From Persicaria tinctoria (taxonomy: Eukaryota; Streptophyta; Magnoliopsida; Caryophyllales; Polygonaceae): a stretch of DNA of 64,000 nt. This document shows, in pieces, positions 36,054-46,665 of the stretch. A program made the translations under genes and the position numbers. Under the pieces are notes generated by a model. That model saw only the letters and a program-made list of their open reading frames with translations. It was not told the origin of the DNA and did no database searches. The stretch covers positions 18,871,475 through 18,935,474 of the forward strand of contig JBANSL010000009.1 in assembly GCA_037127255.1 (NCBI GenBank). The letters are read 5' to 3'. Position 1 is the first letter of the stretch, and each line of letters starts with the position of its first letter.

Positions 36054-37321
36054 TGCAAATAAAGACAAACACGGAACTATGTCAAGATTAGCAAAATAAA
36101 ACAATCTCGCAATGTGTTTCTCTCACACTTCTCTCTAATTGGTTATGTCAAGCTTGTTGGGGCAATCCGCTTTGGGCAAATCAACACTCAAGCAAGGACT
36201 TAACAATCAAAAGAGAGGAATCAAGAGAAAGGACAAAGAAACACCGAAGAAAGTGCTTGACACAAGCTGGGCAGAAGCTCGGAATCGGCCAAACTGAGGG
36301 GGTCGGTATGGGGTCGGTATGGGCACTGCAGTACACGACACACAAAAATAGGAAAAGAAAATGAAGGAAAAGAAAGAAAAACTTGGATTTTTACCTATTT
36401 TTGATTTAAACCCTTAGTATGAATGTTGTAGTTGCAAGGTAGGGCTTAAAAAAAAATTTATGGTTTGGGAGGTATGTGTTTGAGACTTTCGACTAGGGCT
36501 ATAGGATTTCACCAAAATTGGTCCTTGAAAGTTCTTGCACTAGATCTCAACAATTTTTTTTGTTTGTTTGTTTTTTGTTTGTTTTTTTTTTTTTTTTTGA
36601 AAGCTTACTTTTGCCCCTAGTGAATTTTATCCTCCTAGGACTAAGCTTTGAATGTAATTTTTTTTTTTTTTAACTAATGCAAGAAACTAACAATGAAATA
36701 AAGGACTCTTGAAAATTTAAGTTATGGTGAAAGAAAATTTATGTAGCCCTAATGAAATATATATAGATGATGGTTGGCTATCTTAGGTAAGTAGATCTAT
36801 CCAATGCCTTTTATAATCTATGATAGATAAAAGTAATTTAATCTACCAAAAATCAAAATTAAATAAGGCAATGAATAGATAAAACAAGATAAATCAAAAG
36901 ATAGAACAACAAACTAGGGTTTGGATTATTGTGTACGTGTGTATGCCGACTAGGATTGCCAATTTGATCGGCTGATCAAAGCAAAAATCGGCGTCACAAG
37001 GCTGAATTTTTGAAGCTATATGGAACACTGAATTGTTGTCGGCTGAACAAAGGCTAATTGGCTCCACTTCAAGCAATTTTGCCGGTTGCACGTACAAAGG
37101 TTGTAATTGGATCCAAGTGGCTACTGTGTCTCGGATTAAAATGTGTTTAGGGCTAAAGCAACCACAACAATCACAAACAAAGGTTAATGTAATCAAATTA
37201 AAAAAATTCAAGAAGTAAAAATATCAAGAACAAGAAAGACTCTATTTTTTTTTTGGAAGGTTTTGTGTTTAGGGAAACAAAAGACACAATTTTGATGTCG
37301 GAAACCAAAGCTCTGATGCCA
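36054..37321 (-). other. Leader of the gypsy-type unit, left copy
   Basis: This is the untranslated leader between PBS and gag, repeated at 40348-41615. It contains long T-runs on the plus strand (about 36547-36599 and 36658-36672) and no conserved coding sequence. Small open frames in it occur identically in both copies. Confidence 0.5.
37310..37321 (-). other. Primer-binding site, left unit
   Basis: The minus strand reads TGGCATCAGAGC, 11 of 12 bases matching the initiator-Met tRNA complement, three bases downstream of the LTR end. The same site is at 41604-41615 in the other unit. Confidence 0.65.
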
Positions 37322-37324
37322 ATT

Positions 37325-38250
37325 TGATACGGGGTTAGCCGTAGGATGGCCCGATCTTCGACAATCAAGACTCAACGACAAGAACGGAAGCAAAGACTCA
37401 AGAAATAAGAACAAAGACTCAAAACGCAGCAATAGAAGACTCGACAAAAGTAATGAAAAGACCGATAGATTGGTTGATTCGAACTAAAATAGAACGAGAT
37501 GAAGACCCCAGGCCTCCGTAGAGGGTAGGAACCAAACACCAACGACTATAAAGCCCGCCTCTACAACCTTACACAACCAAGCGGACAACTTGGAGGCACA
37601 AGGAGGGGACTTGTGATTACCTGGATCACCAAGCTCTCGCGAGGTTGACGAACTCAAAGCAAACCAAGCAGGATCTATAACCAATTTGCAATCGATGAGC
37701 AACGCTACGAATCGATTGACTTTCTCACAGATGTGTTTCACACAAGAACTGTATTTCTCAATAATGGAAGACGTGAATGTTCTACAATGATCAGCCGTCA
37801 AATATATAACCTAGGGCTGATTTACTAATAAAGATAATAATAATAAATAAATAAATAAATAAACTAAATGACTTAATTAAAATCCCCTAAGTAACGTGAA
37901 TAATGGAACTAATTAATTAGTCCATAGCTTAACTTAAGAAATAAGCTAATTGAGCAACACAGGACGTCGGCTCCAGCAACCAACAGTGGCCTCGTGCACG
38001 CCCGCGCAGCTTCACCCGCACTCCCGCGCAGCTAGGTGCACGCCCGCGCAGATCGCCTGCACTTCCGTCAAAGCAGGGACAGCTTGCAAAGAATGCGATT
38101 TTCGGCCAAGCTCTATGACGAATCTGGAAAAACCTTCAACAGCAAAGTTGTAGATCTCTTCGTCCTCGTTCCGACAAGATATGGCACGCCTCAATCCGAT
38201 TAATATTGAATCCGTGCGACTCATTTTACTGAGACGTCGAAAAGCTATCA
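37325..38250 (-). repeat. LTR of the gypsy-type element, left copy
   Basis: It is about 926 bp with minus-strand ends TGATAGC...GTATCA, a 5-bp terminal inverted repeat TGATA/TATCA. It ends three bases before the PBS. The start overlaps the gag stop codon and has no clear polypurine tract. An alternative start at 38295 (TGCAAGC after a purine-rich stretch) is possible. The identical LTR is at 41619-42544. Confidence 0.55.
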
Positions 38251-40347
38251 ACTGAGCATGAACGAACCTAAAACGAACGACCCATCAAGCTTGCACCTTT
38301 GGACCTTCTCCCATGGTGGAGCCTTCTTCTTTCTCTTGAGGATGACAATATTCTCATGAGCTCGAATAATAGGTCCATCCCCAAGTATATGTGTGTCCGA
38401 AGGTGTCTTGGATGGTCCCGCATCATTCCCCCTTTCTTGAAAAGGATTCGACCTCGAATCCAAGGTTGCATAAGATTCCGCAAATGCATCCACACGAGCT
38501 CCTGGATCGAATACCTCATGCCCATGGAAACTCATCTGAAGACTGATTGTTGCAGGGGTTGACCACTTTTGGATGGATTTGATCTTGGCTTCGCCATCTT
38601 GTAAACCATTAGAGCTTTCTACAAAATCAGGAAAAGAAACTTGATGAGTGCACAATTCAGAGTTCATATCATCTTCAAAATGTTCTAACTGAATATGCAC
38701 TATAGGTTGTTCATTTAGCTCTATGTTTCCATCAATGACTAGCAAGTTTTCATCCTTTTTCAATGCTGAATTTTCAATTAACTCAATGCTAGCAATAGTA
38801 GAAGAAGTTTCATCATCAATGATCATATTAGAAACTATGGCTTCTTCCAAGCATGTAGTTTGATACAAATCTTTGCCTTGATTTTCAGCACAGGGTATAG
38901 GTTGAACATTTAAATCAATCAAGGAATCAACATGCTCATGTTCAAGACAATCATCTTTAGAGGCAAGTAAACTAATATCTTGATCATTATGAACATGCTC
39001 ATCATGTTTATCACTAGAATTTTCAGATCCATTTTTTACTAGGTGATTAATCATGAAAGTCCTCTTATTTGGGCAATCCTTCATAACATGTCCTCTACCT
39101 TGACATATAAAGCAAGGAACGTACAAAGGTTTAAGAGTGGAAGAGTTAGGATTACTCCCTTTAGGGCCAGTAGATGCCCCAGACGAATCACGTTCGTTCC
39201 AAGGCGCTTTGCCTTTGTCGATGGGCTCCTGAGGCATTCGGTCTTCACTCCTCCCTTGGGGTTGGCTTTCTCTCTCCCTTGAGCCACCATCAAACCTCCT
39301 TTGGGGCTGCTGCACATGGCCTTGGTGCCACCTTTGGGGTTGCCCACTCGACATTCGACCACCTTGGCTCCTGTATCTAGCATTCTTTTCCACTTTCATA
39401 GCTAAATGTAAAAGTTCAGTAGGCGTAGAATAAGGAAAGTAATCAATTTCATGAGCTAAGGCGGGGTGCAATATTCTAAGAAACCTAGCGTTAGTATCTT
39501 CATAGGGTTCAACTACATTAGCTCTAGCCATGGTTTCTTGCATTGCATAAAAAGTTTCCTCAACAGTTTTGCTACCTTGCTTAAGATTTTCTAATCGTTG
39601 TCTAAGCTCGCTAGCATAATGTGGAGGAGCAAACCTACTTCTCATAAGTGCTTTTAATTGAATCCAAGAAGCGACATGCGCATCAAGGGCTCTTCTTCTT
39701 TCTTTAACTAGATTATCCCACCAAATTAAAGCAAAACTTTGAAATTCTAGGGAAGCTAGTTGCACCTTTTTATGTTCAGAGAAGTTATGACAAATCCATA
39801 TTCGATCCATTTTAGTTTCCCAATCAATATATGCATCTGGATCGGTGGTACCATAAAATTGAGGGATCTTTACCTTTACCTTACCTATGCCATCTTGCGC
39901 AGGCTCTCTAGGTGCTCGATAGTGGTATCGACCTCCTCTGTTGTTCCGCCTTGAGCGTTGCTCCCAATACTCCTCTTCTTGGAAGTCGTCGTCACGCTCC
40001 GAATAGTAGAACTCCTCTTGGAAGTCTCGGTTTCTCCCCCTTCCTTGTCCTTGTCCCTGCACATTAACAAACCCATTATTCCTATCATTTCTCCCACCTC
40101 GTGAAGAGTTGTTGTCATTAAATAAAGGGTTATTTAAATTAAGATTATGATTAAGACTAGGATTTCGGACTTCCCTGTTATCATTAGGCGTATCGTCACG
40201 CCTTGGATTACCTTGACTACCAAGGTTATTAGAACCCGTTGGTCTAGCCTCCAATGCCGTCAACTTATCCATCATCGCCGCTAACGTGGCGTTAAGAGTG
40301 TCCATTGTGTTGTTGAACATCTCGTTGTTCACCTGATTGTTAGACAT
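38248..40347 (-). CDS. Gag polyprotein of a non-autonomous gypsy-type element
   Basis: The 699-residue intact frame has its ATG at 40347 (MSNNQVNNEMFN); the open frame reaches further upstream only through a non-ATG codon. The N-terminal third is Asn/Arg-rich. The retrotransposon Gag capsid domain follows (KIPQFYGTTDPDAYIDWE, FALIWWDNL, WIQLKALMRSRFAPPHY, LRQRLENLKQGSKTVEE). Then there is a basic/Gln-rich linker and one zinc knuckle CFICQGRGHVMKDC. The C-terminal 230 residues are acidic with no protease motif. It would package element RNA in virus-like particles, with pol supplied in trans by a relative. The frame stops at the LTR with no pol behind it. Confidence 0.85.
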   Translation of the reverse strand: MSNNQVNNEMFNNTMDTLNATLAAMMDKLTALEARPTGSNNLGSQGNPRRDDTPNDNREVRNPSLNHNLNLNNPLFNDNNSSRGGRNDRNNGFVNVQGQGQGRGRNRDFQEEFYYSERDDDFQEEEYWEQRSRRNNRGGRYHYRAPREPAQDGIGKVKVKIPQFYGTTDPDAYIDWETKMDRIWICHNFSEHKKVQLASLEFQSFALIWWDNLVKERRRALDAHVASWIQLKALMRSRFAPPHYASELRQRLENLKQGSKTVEETFYAMQETMARANVVEPYEDTNARFLRILHPALAHEIDYFPYSTPTELLHLAMKVEKNARYRSQGGRMSSGQPQRWHQGHVQQPQRRFDGGSRERESQPQGRSEDRMPQEPIDKGKAPWNERDSSGASTGPKGSNPNSSTLKPLYVPCFICQGRGHVMKDCPNKRTFMINHLVKNGSENSSDKHDEHVHNDQDISLLASKDDCLEHEHVDSLIDLNVQPIPCAENQGKDLYQTTCLEEAIVSNMIIDDETSSTIASIELIENSALKKDENLLVIDGNIELNEQPIVHIQLEHFEDDMNSELCTHQVSFPDFVESSNGLQDGEAKIKSIQKWSTPATISLQMSFHGHEVFDPGARVDAFAESYATLDSRSNPFQERGNDAGPSKTPSDTHILGDGPIIRAHENIVILKRKKKAPPWEKVQRCKLDGSFVLGSFMLS

Positions 40348-41618
40348 TGCAAATAAAGACAAACACGGAACTATGTCAAGATTAGCAAAATAAAACAATC
40401 TCGCAATGTGTTTCTCTCACACTTCTCTCTAATTGGTTATGTCAAGCTTGTTGGGGCAATCCGCTTTGGGCAAATCAACACTCAAGCAAGGACTTAACAA
40501 TCAAAAGAGAGGAATCAAGAGAAAGGACAAAGAAACACCGAAGAAAGTGCTTGACACAAGCTGGGCAGAAGCTCGGAATCGGCCAAACTGAGGGGGTCGG
40601 TATGGGGTCGGTATGGGCACTGCAGTACACGACACACAAAAATAGGAAAAGAAAATGAAGGAAAAGAAAGAAAAACTTGGATTTTTACCTATTTTTGATT
40701 TAAACCCTTAGTATGAATGTTGTAGTTGCAAGGTAGGGCTTAAAAAAAAATTTATGGTTTGGGAGGTATGTGTTTGAGACTTTCGACTAGGGCTATAGGA
40801 TTTCACCAAAATTGGTCCTTGAAAGTTCTTGCACTAGATCTCAACAATTTTTTTTGTTTGTTTGTTTTTTGTTTGTTTTTTTTTTTTTTTTTGAAAGCTT
40901 ACTTTTGCCCCTAGTGAATTTTATCCTCCTAGGACTAAGCTTTGAATGTAATTTTTTTTTTTTTTAACTAATGCAAGAAACTAACAATGAAATAAAGGAC
41001 TCTTGAAAATTTAAGTTATGGTGAAAGAAAATTTATGTAGCCCTAATGAAATATATATAGATGATGGTTGGCTATCTTAGGTAAGTAGATCTATCCAATG
41101 CCTTTTATAATCTATGATAGATAAAAGTAATTTAATCTACCAAAAATCAAAATTAAATAAGGCAATGAATAGATAAAACAAGATAAATCAAAAGATAGAA
41201 CAACAAACTAGGGTTTGGATTATTGTGTACGTGTGTATGCCGACTAGGATTGCCAATTTGATCGGCTGATCAAAGCAAAAATCGGCGTCACAAGGCTGAA
41301 TTTTTGAAGCTATATGGAACACTGAATTGTTGTCGGCTGAACAAAGGCTAATTGGCTCCACTTCAAGCAATTTTGCCGGTTGCACGTACAAAGGTTGTAA
41401 TTGGATCCAAGTGGCTACTGTGTCTCGGATTAAAATGTGTTTAGGGCTAAAGCAACCACAACAATCACAAACAAAGGTTAATGTAATCAAATTAAAAAAA
41501 TTCAAGAAGTAAAAATATCAAGAACAAGAAAGACTCTATTTTTTTTTTGGAAGGTTTTGTGTTTAGGGAAACAAAAGACACAATTTTGATGTCGGAAACC
41601 AAAGCTCTGATGCCAATT

Positions 41619-42544
41619 TGATACGGGGTTAGCCGTAGGATGGCCCGATCTTCGACAATCAAGACTCAACGACAAGAACGGAAGCAAAGACTCAAGAAAT
41701 AAGAACAAAGACTCAAAACGCAGCAATAGAAGACTCGACAAAAGTAATGAAAAGACCGATAGATTGGTTGATTCGAACTAAAATAGAACGAGATGAAGAC
41801 CCCAGGCCTCCGTAGAGGGTAGGAACCAAACACCAACGACTATAAAGCCCGCCTCTACAACCTTACACAACCAAGCGGACAACTTGGAGGCACAAGGAGG
41901 GGACTTGTGATTACCTGGATCACCAAGCTCTCGCGAGGTTGACGAACTCAAAGCAAACCAAGCAGGATCTATAACCAATTTGCAATCGATGAGCAACGCT
42001 ACGAATCGATTGACTTTCTCACAGATGTGTTTCACACAAGAACTGTATTTCTCAATAATGGAAGACGTGAATGTTCTACAATGATCAGCCGTCAAATATA
42101 TAACCTAGGGCTGATTTACTAATAAAGATAATAATAATAAATAAATAAATAAATAAACTAAATGACTTAATTAAAATCCCCTAAGTAACGTGAATAATGG
42201 AACTAATTAATTAGTCCATAGCTTAACTTAAGAAATAAGCTAATTGAGCAACACAGGACGTCGGCTCCAGCAACCAACAGTGGCCTCGTGCACGCCCGCG
42301 CAGCTTCACCCGCACTCCCGCGCAGCTAGGTGCACGCCCGCGCAGATCGCCTGCACTTCCGTCAAAGCAGGGACAGCTTGCAAAGAATGCGATTTTCGGC
42401 CAAGCTCTATGACGAATCTGGAAAAACCTTCAACAGCAAAGTTGTAGATCTCTTCGTCCTCGTTCCGACAAGATATGGCACGCCTCAATCCGATTAATAT
42501 TGAATCCGTGCGACTCATTTTACTGAGACGTCGAAAAGCTATCA
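41619..42544 (-). repeat. LTR of the gypsy-type element, right copy
   Basis: It is the copy of 37325-38250 and lies upstream of the full gag on the minus strand, so it acts as its 5' LTR. The near-identity of the two copies points to recent formation. Confidence 0.55.
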
Positions 42545-42719
42545 ACTGAGCATGAACGAACCTAAAACGAACGACCCATCAAGCTTGCACCTTTGGACCT
42601 TCTCCCATGGTGGAGCCTTCTTCTTTCTCTTGGGGATGACAATATTCTCATGAGCTCGAATAATAGGTCCATCCCCAAGTATATGTGTGTCCGAATGTGT
42701 CTTGGATGGTCCCGCATCA
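42542..42719 (-). pseudogene. 3' fragment of gag (right copy)
   Basis: It encodes the last 59 or so residues of Gag (from DAGPSKTHSDTHILGDGP) and ends at the same stop as the full copy. It differs from 38248-38425 by only a couple of bases (for example at 42634 and 42695). It is truncated where LINE sequence resumes at 42720. Confidence 0.75.
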
Positions 42720-42819
42720 ACATCAAACATAGATCTTCAGGATCTCATCCGTAAGGATGCTATTGGATAGCTGCCTATCCGAATTATTATCTAATCAAAA
42801 AAAAAAAAGAAAAAAAAAA
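42720..42819 (+). pseudogene. 3' end of LINE ORF2, 3' UTR and A-tail
   Basis: The plus strand reads SNIDLQDLIRKDAIG followed by TAG at 42768-42770, which matches the usual C-terminus of plant LINE RNase H domains. A 26-base 3' UTR and an A-rich tail (42797-42819, interrupted by one G) follow. It shows that the LINE continues on the far side of the gypsy array. Confidence 0.7.
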
Positions 42820-42834
42820 AGAAGGATCGGCTAT

Positions 42835-43536
42835 GAAATCTCCGGTAGCCGTGAGCCTAGAATGTGGCTCGGCGAGGCTGAAGATGGGCTTATTGTCCTC
42901 TATCTTGGTAATGAAGAGGACCACAATCATTTACGGAGAAGACCTCATGAAGCTTTCGAGTGAATAAAGCTATGGCCTCTAAGGAACTACTTGTGACAAT
43001 AATATCATCTATAAATTATATCTATTCTATTAGAAAACATATTAAATATATATATGAAAATAAATAAATAAATCATAATTACAATGTAAGAATTAAACTA
43101 ATAATGGTCAAAGTGTGTAGGAAATATAAAATAAAAATTAATTTAGATATAAATAATTATTTCAGTAAAAAAATAATATAGATATAAATAAAATAATAGC
43201 TATCAAATATTAATTTAGATATCAATAATTCTTTCCACCAAAAAAAATATTCTATATATAAATAAAATAACACATACCAAACATTTATATATTAGTATTG
43301 TTGGTAAGTATGACCATGAAATTATTTATATTTATATTTATTTATCAATTAATTAAAATGTATATAGATAGATTGTGACTTGTGATAACTTTGTATAAAC
43401 TATGACTATATTATTTTAATAATTTTTTTCTTTCTAGAATCAACCACAACATTCAACATAGAAATACAGAATGTTACGTATGTATCAGTTTTAGTGTGTG
43501 TATATATATATATATATTTATATAGGGATTGACTCA
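42835..43536. other. AT-rich intergenic DNA
   Basis: No gene is recognised. A short plus-strand open frame at 42835-42963 is GC-richer and might be remnant coding sequence. The rest is simple AT-rich DNA ending in a (TA)n tract at about 43499-43517. Confidence 0.35.
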
Positions 43537-43688
43537 TGTGTAAACACCTTGATTTTGGTAAATAAAGAGCTTGGAGAAATCTTGGCCACAAATCTAGAAG
43601 ATCCCAATCTCGTGTGTAAACACCTTGATTTTGATTAATAAAGAGCGTGAACAAATCTTGGCCACAAATCTAGAAGATCCAACGGTTG
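43537..43688. repeat. 76-bp tandem duplication
   Basis: TGTGTAAACACCTTGATTTT starts at 43537 and again at 43613. The two 76-bp copies share CTTGGCCACAAATCTAGAAG and differ at a handful of positions. Confidence 0.75.
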
Positions 43689-44669
43689 AGATTAAATTTC
43701 TATTTAAAAAAAAAACAATTGGAGGGCTCCAAATCACCTGTCCCCAAATATGTCGGGGCGTTTTGCAAAATAGCCACCAAATTGGACCTAATTTGCGAAA
43801 TAGCCGCGTTTTGGAACAAATTAGGGAAATAGACGCAATATAAACAATTTTCTCTCTCTCCCCTCCTAATTCTCTCTCCTCTCTCCCCGCTCCCCGGACG
43901 TCTCTCTTATCTCGCTCTCTTCCGTCTCTGACGCCGGAGGTGGACAAATCGGAGTTCGCACGGGATCTCTCCTCTCCTCGATCCGAGATCTCCTAGATCC
44001 GAGATTCGAGATCTGTCGAGGCGCAACGGCGAGGTCCGAGATCCGAGATCCGGAGGTGGACAAAGCGCCGGAGTTCGCGCGGGTTCAATGACTTGAGAGC
44101 GCCGCCAATTTCGACTGAGAGAGGTCGTCGGAGAGTGGTCGCCGGAGAGAGCGAGCAAGCGTGGGGGTGAGATCGAAGGCGGAGGCGGCGAGGCGGCCGC
44201 CGACCGGCCTGTGGATCTTCTTCGCAGAAATCGGGAGGAAGGAGATATGTTTTTGTTAAATTACAAAAATCACCCTACAAATATGAGAAATTAAAAAAAC
44301 TATCTACATTTTATTATGTGATCCATAATCTATCTTTTTATTTTTATTTTTGCACAACAAAAAGTTATATTTGCACAATTTACGATTATATTTGCACGAC
44401 AAAATGTTAAAAACAAATAAAAAATAAAAAATAAAACTAGACTTGCTTCAATTTATTCTGAATCATTTACAGTTTATTGAGAAAGTATGAAATTATATTG
44501 AGAAAAAATAAGATCATGTTAAGTATAAATTCAGAAGTCTCGATTGTTGTGCAAAAATAACATATAGTTCAGCAAAAATAAGATAATGTTAAGCAAAATT
44601 TCACCAACCCCCCATGTTGTGCAATTATTGTCTATTGTTGACCAAAAATAAGACCATGTTGAAAATAAT

Positions 44670-44905
44670 TTCACAAGTCTCGATTGTCGTGCAACTCTTA
44701 AAACAGAGTCGTGCAACTCTTAAAACAGATGCGTGCAACTCTTACAACGGAGTCGTGCAACTCTTACAACAAAGTCGTCCAATTATTAAAACAGAGTCGT
44801 GCAACTCTTGCAGCATAGTCGTGCAATTATTAAAACAGAGTCGTGCAACTCTTGCAACATAGTCGTGCAACTCTTACAACATAGTCGTGCAAATCTTAAA
44901 ATAAT
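44670..44905. repeat. GTCGTGCAACTCTTAAAACAGA array, left
   Basis: About ten degenerate units of roughly 21-22 bp are built on GTCGTGCAACTCTTAAAACA. Variants are CTTACAAC, CTTGCAAC and ATTATTAAAAC. Confidence 0.75.
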
Positions 44906-44999
44906 ATTGAGAAAAAATAAAATCATGTTGAGAACAATTTTACAAGTCTCGATTGTTGTGCAAAAAATAACCTATTGGTGAACAAAAATAAGAGTAAGT

Positions 45000-45430
45000 T
45001 GCGCAAATATGACCCAAGTCTAGTTTTTTTTTGTTTTTTTAAACATTTTGTCGTGCAAATATAAGAGTACGTTGTGCAAATTTAATCATAAGTTGTGCAA
45101 ATATAAGATGCGTGGAAATATAAGAGTACGTTGTGCAAATTTATTTATTTTTTTTAACATTTTGTCGTGGAAATATAAGAATACGTTGTACAAATTTAAG
45201 TTTATGTTGTGCAATTATAATATGAGAAAATCTGCGCCTATTGATGAGCAAAAATAAGAACATGTTGTGCAATTATTGTCTATTGATGAGCAAAAATAAG
45301 AGTAAGTTGTGCAAATATAAGAGGACGTTGTGCAAATTTAATCATAAGTTGTGCAAATATGACCCTAGTCTAGTTTTTATTTATTTTATTTTTTTAACTT
45401 TTTATCGTGCAAATATAAGAGTTTAAAGTT
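45000..45430. repeat. GTTGTGCAAATATAAGAG array
   Basis: Degenerate repeats of TTGTGCAAATATAAGAGTAC and close relatives are spaced irregularly. They share the GTGCAA core with the flanking GTCGTGCAA arrays. Confidence 0.65.
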
Positions 45431-45779
45431 GCACTTTTTTCTGTGTCAGCACTTTTTTTCCCATGTCAGCACTTTTTTTAGAGTTGCACAAGCAAGGATA
45501 ACAATTTCACAAAGAATCGAAGAAGCACATGACAAATGAATCATAAGCCGATCAAATAATGTCGAACAATTCCATCAAGCTTGGATAACAATTTCACAAA
45601 TATGATCCAAATCTAGTTTTTTTTTTCTACATGGATAACAATTTTTTTTTTACTTTATAATATTATCCGTGCGCAGTTTATTATAATTTGTGCACTTTTT
45701 ATTCTATTTGTGTCAGCACTTTTTTTAAATAATTTTTTTTTTCACGTCAACACTTTTTTAAAATAAGATCATGTTGAGA

Positions 45780-45995
45780 ATAAATTCACAAGTCTCGATT
45801 GTCGTGCAAATCTTAAAATAGAGTCGTGCATTTCTTACAACAAAGTCGTGCAACTCTTCCAACAGAGGCGTGCAACTCTTAAAATAGAGTTGTGCAACTC
45901 TTAAAACAGTGTCGTGCAACTCTTAACACAGAGTCGTGCAACTCTTAACACAGAGTCGTGCAACTCTTACAACAGAGTCGTGCAACTCTAAAATT
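45780..45995. repeat. GTCGTGCAACTCTTAAAACAGA array, right
   Basis: About nine further units are in the same orientation as the left array, more than 900 bp away. The two arrays are direct, not mirrored, repeats. Confidence 0.75.
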
Positions 45996-46605
45996 TCATA
46001 GTGTTATTCATGAAATTTATAGTTTTATTCATACAAACTAAAATCTAATTTTAAAATGTATGTTAATCAATTACATTATGTTTATAATGTAATTTTAAAA
46101 TTTTAAGGCCATTAATATTTCATACATATTTCACTTTTAAGGCCATAGATCTTGAAAGCACTTGAACGAAGAGGATGAGCAACCAAAGTCTAGTTTTTTT
46201 TATATATATTTTGTCGTGCAAATATAAGAGTGCATTGTACACATATATCAATTTGTTGTACAAATATAATTTTATGTTGTGCAAATGAAAAAATAAAAAT
46301 ATAGTACATGTGAATCACATAATAAAATATGGATAGCTTTTTTAATTATCAAATTTATGGGGTAATTTTTGTAATTTAACAAAAATTATCATCTTCAACC
46401 TTTCTCTATGTGAAATTGAACAGCCGTCGGCGCCCGGAGAGAACCGCCTGCTCGCGCCGCCTCGCTCGCGACGCTTCGCTCGCTCCAACTCGCCGCCTCG
46501 CTCAGATCTGGACCTCGCTCTACCTCGCTCCGCCTCGCCTCGCCGCCTAGCTCGACATCGCTCTCTCGACCTTGGCTCAAATCTGAGATCCGGCCTCTCT
46601 CAACC

Positions 46606-46665
46606 TGAGAGCACGCAGCCATGGCGAGGTCCAATTGAGAGCACGCAGCCATGGCGAGGTCCAAT
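46606..46665. repeat. 30-bp tandem duplication
   Basis: TGAGAGCACGCAGCCATGGC starts at 46606 and again at 46636 with no differences over the 30-bp unit. It lies in the GC-rich block of the inverted-repeat element. Confidence 0.75.

Larger units (their letters stand above)
35912..42719 (-). mobile_element. Gag-only gypsy-type retroelement, 1.6 tandem units (unit 4294 bp)
   Basis: Bases 35934-38425 are repeated almost identically at 40228-42719, an offset of 4294. Read on the minus strand the order is gag 3' piece, LTR, leader, full gag, LTR, leader, gag 5' piece. This is a tandem of LTR plus internal units cut at both ends. There is no protease, reverse transcriptase or integrase, so this is a non-autonomous gag-only (TR-GAG-like) element. 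It lies within the LINE RNase H coding region, about 70 codons of which appear to be missing. Confidence 0.8.
28232..42819 (+). mobile_element. L1-type LINE, interrupted by a gypsy-derived array
   Basis: The parts in order are a 5' UTR (28232-29636), ORF1 (29637-31190), an inter-ORF spacer (31191-31934), ORF2 (31935-35909), a foreign 6.8-kb LTR-element array (35912-42719), the last ORF2 codons (to 42770), a short 3' UTR and an A-rich tail (42797-42819). The flanks AGAAGGGTCGGCTAT (28217-28231) and AGAAGGATCGGCTAT (42820-42834) match at 14 of 15 bases directly against the poly(A) tail, as expected for target-primed reverse transcription. The 5' UTR assignment rests on that TSD; its sequence shows no independent LINE feature. 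Confidence 0.7.

Noticed and set aside
36540..36700. Long poly-T tracts as possible LINE or SINE tails
   Set aside because: They lie within the gypsy leader and recur in the second unit, so they are part of that element.
36894..38251. Small open frames repeated at 41188-42545
   Set aside because: Their duplication comes from the 4294-bp tandem unit, and they lie in leader and LTR; no sign of selection.
40348..40398. 17-codon N-terminal extension of Gag
   Set aside because: It starts at a non-ATG codon; the ATG at 40347 is preferred.
44670..46000. Possible CRISPR-like array (regular GTCGTGCAA repeats)
   Set aside because: Spacers are not unique or of constant length, the repeats are degenerate, and the genome is a plant's. 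It is a minisatellite-type array.
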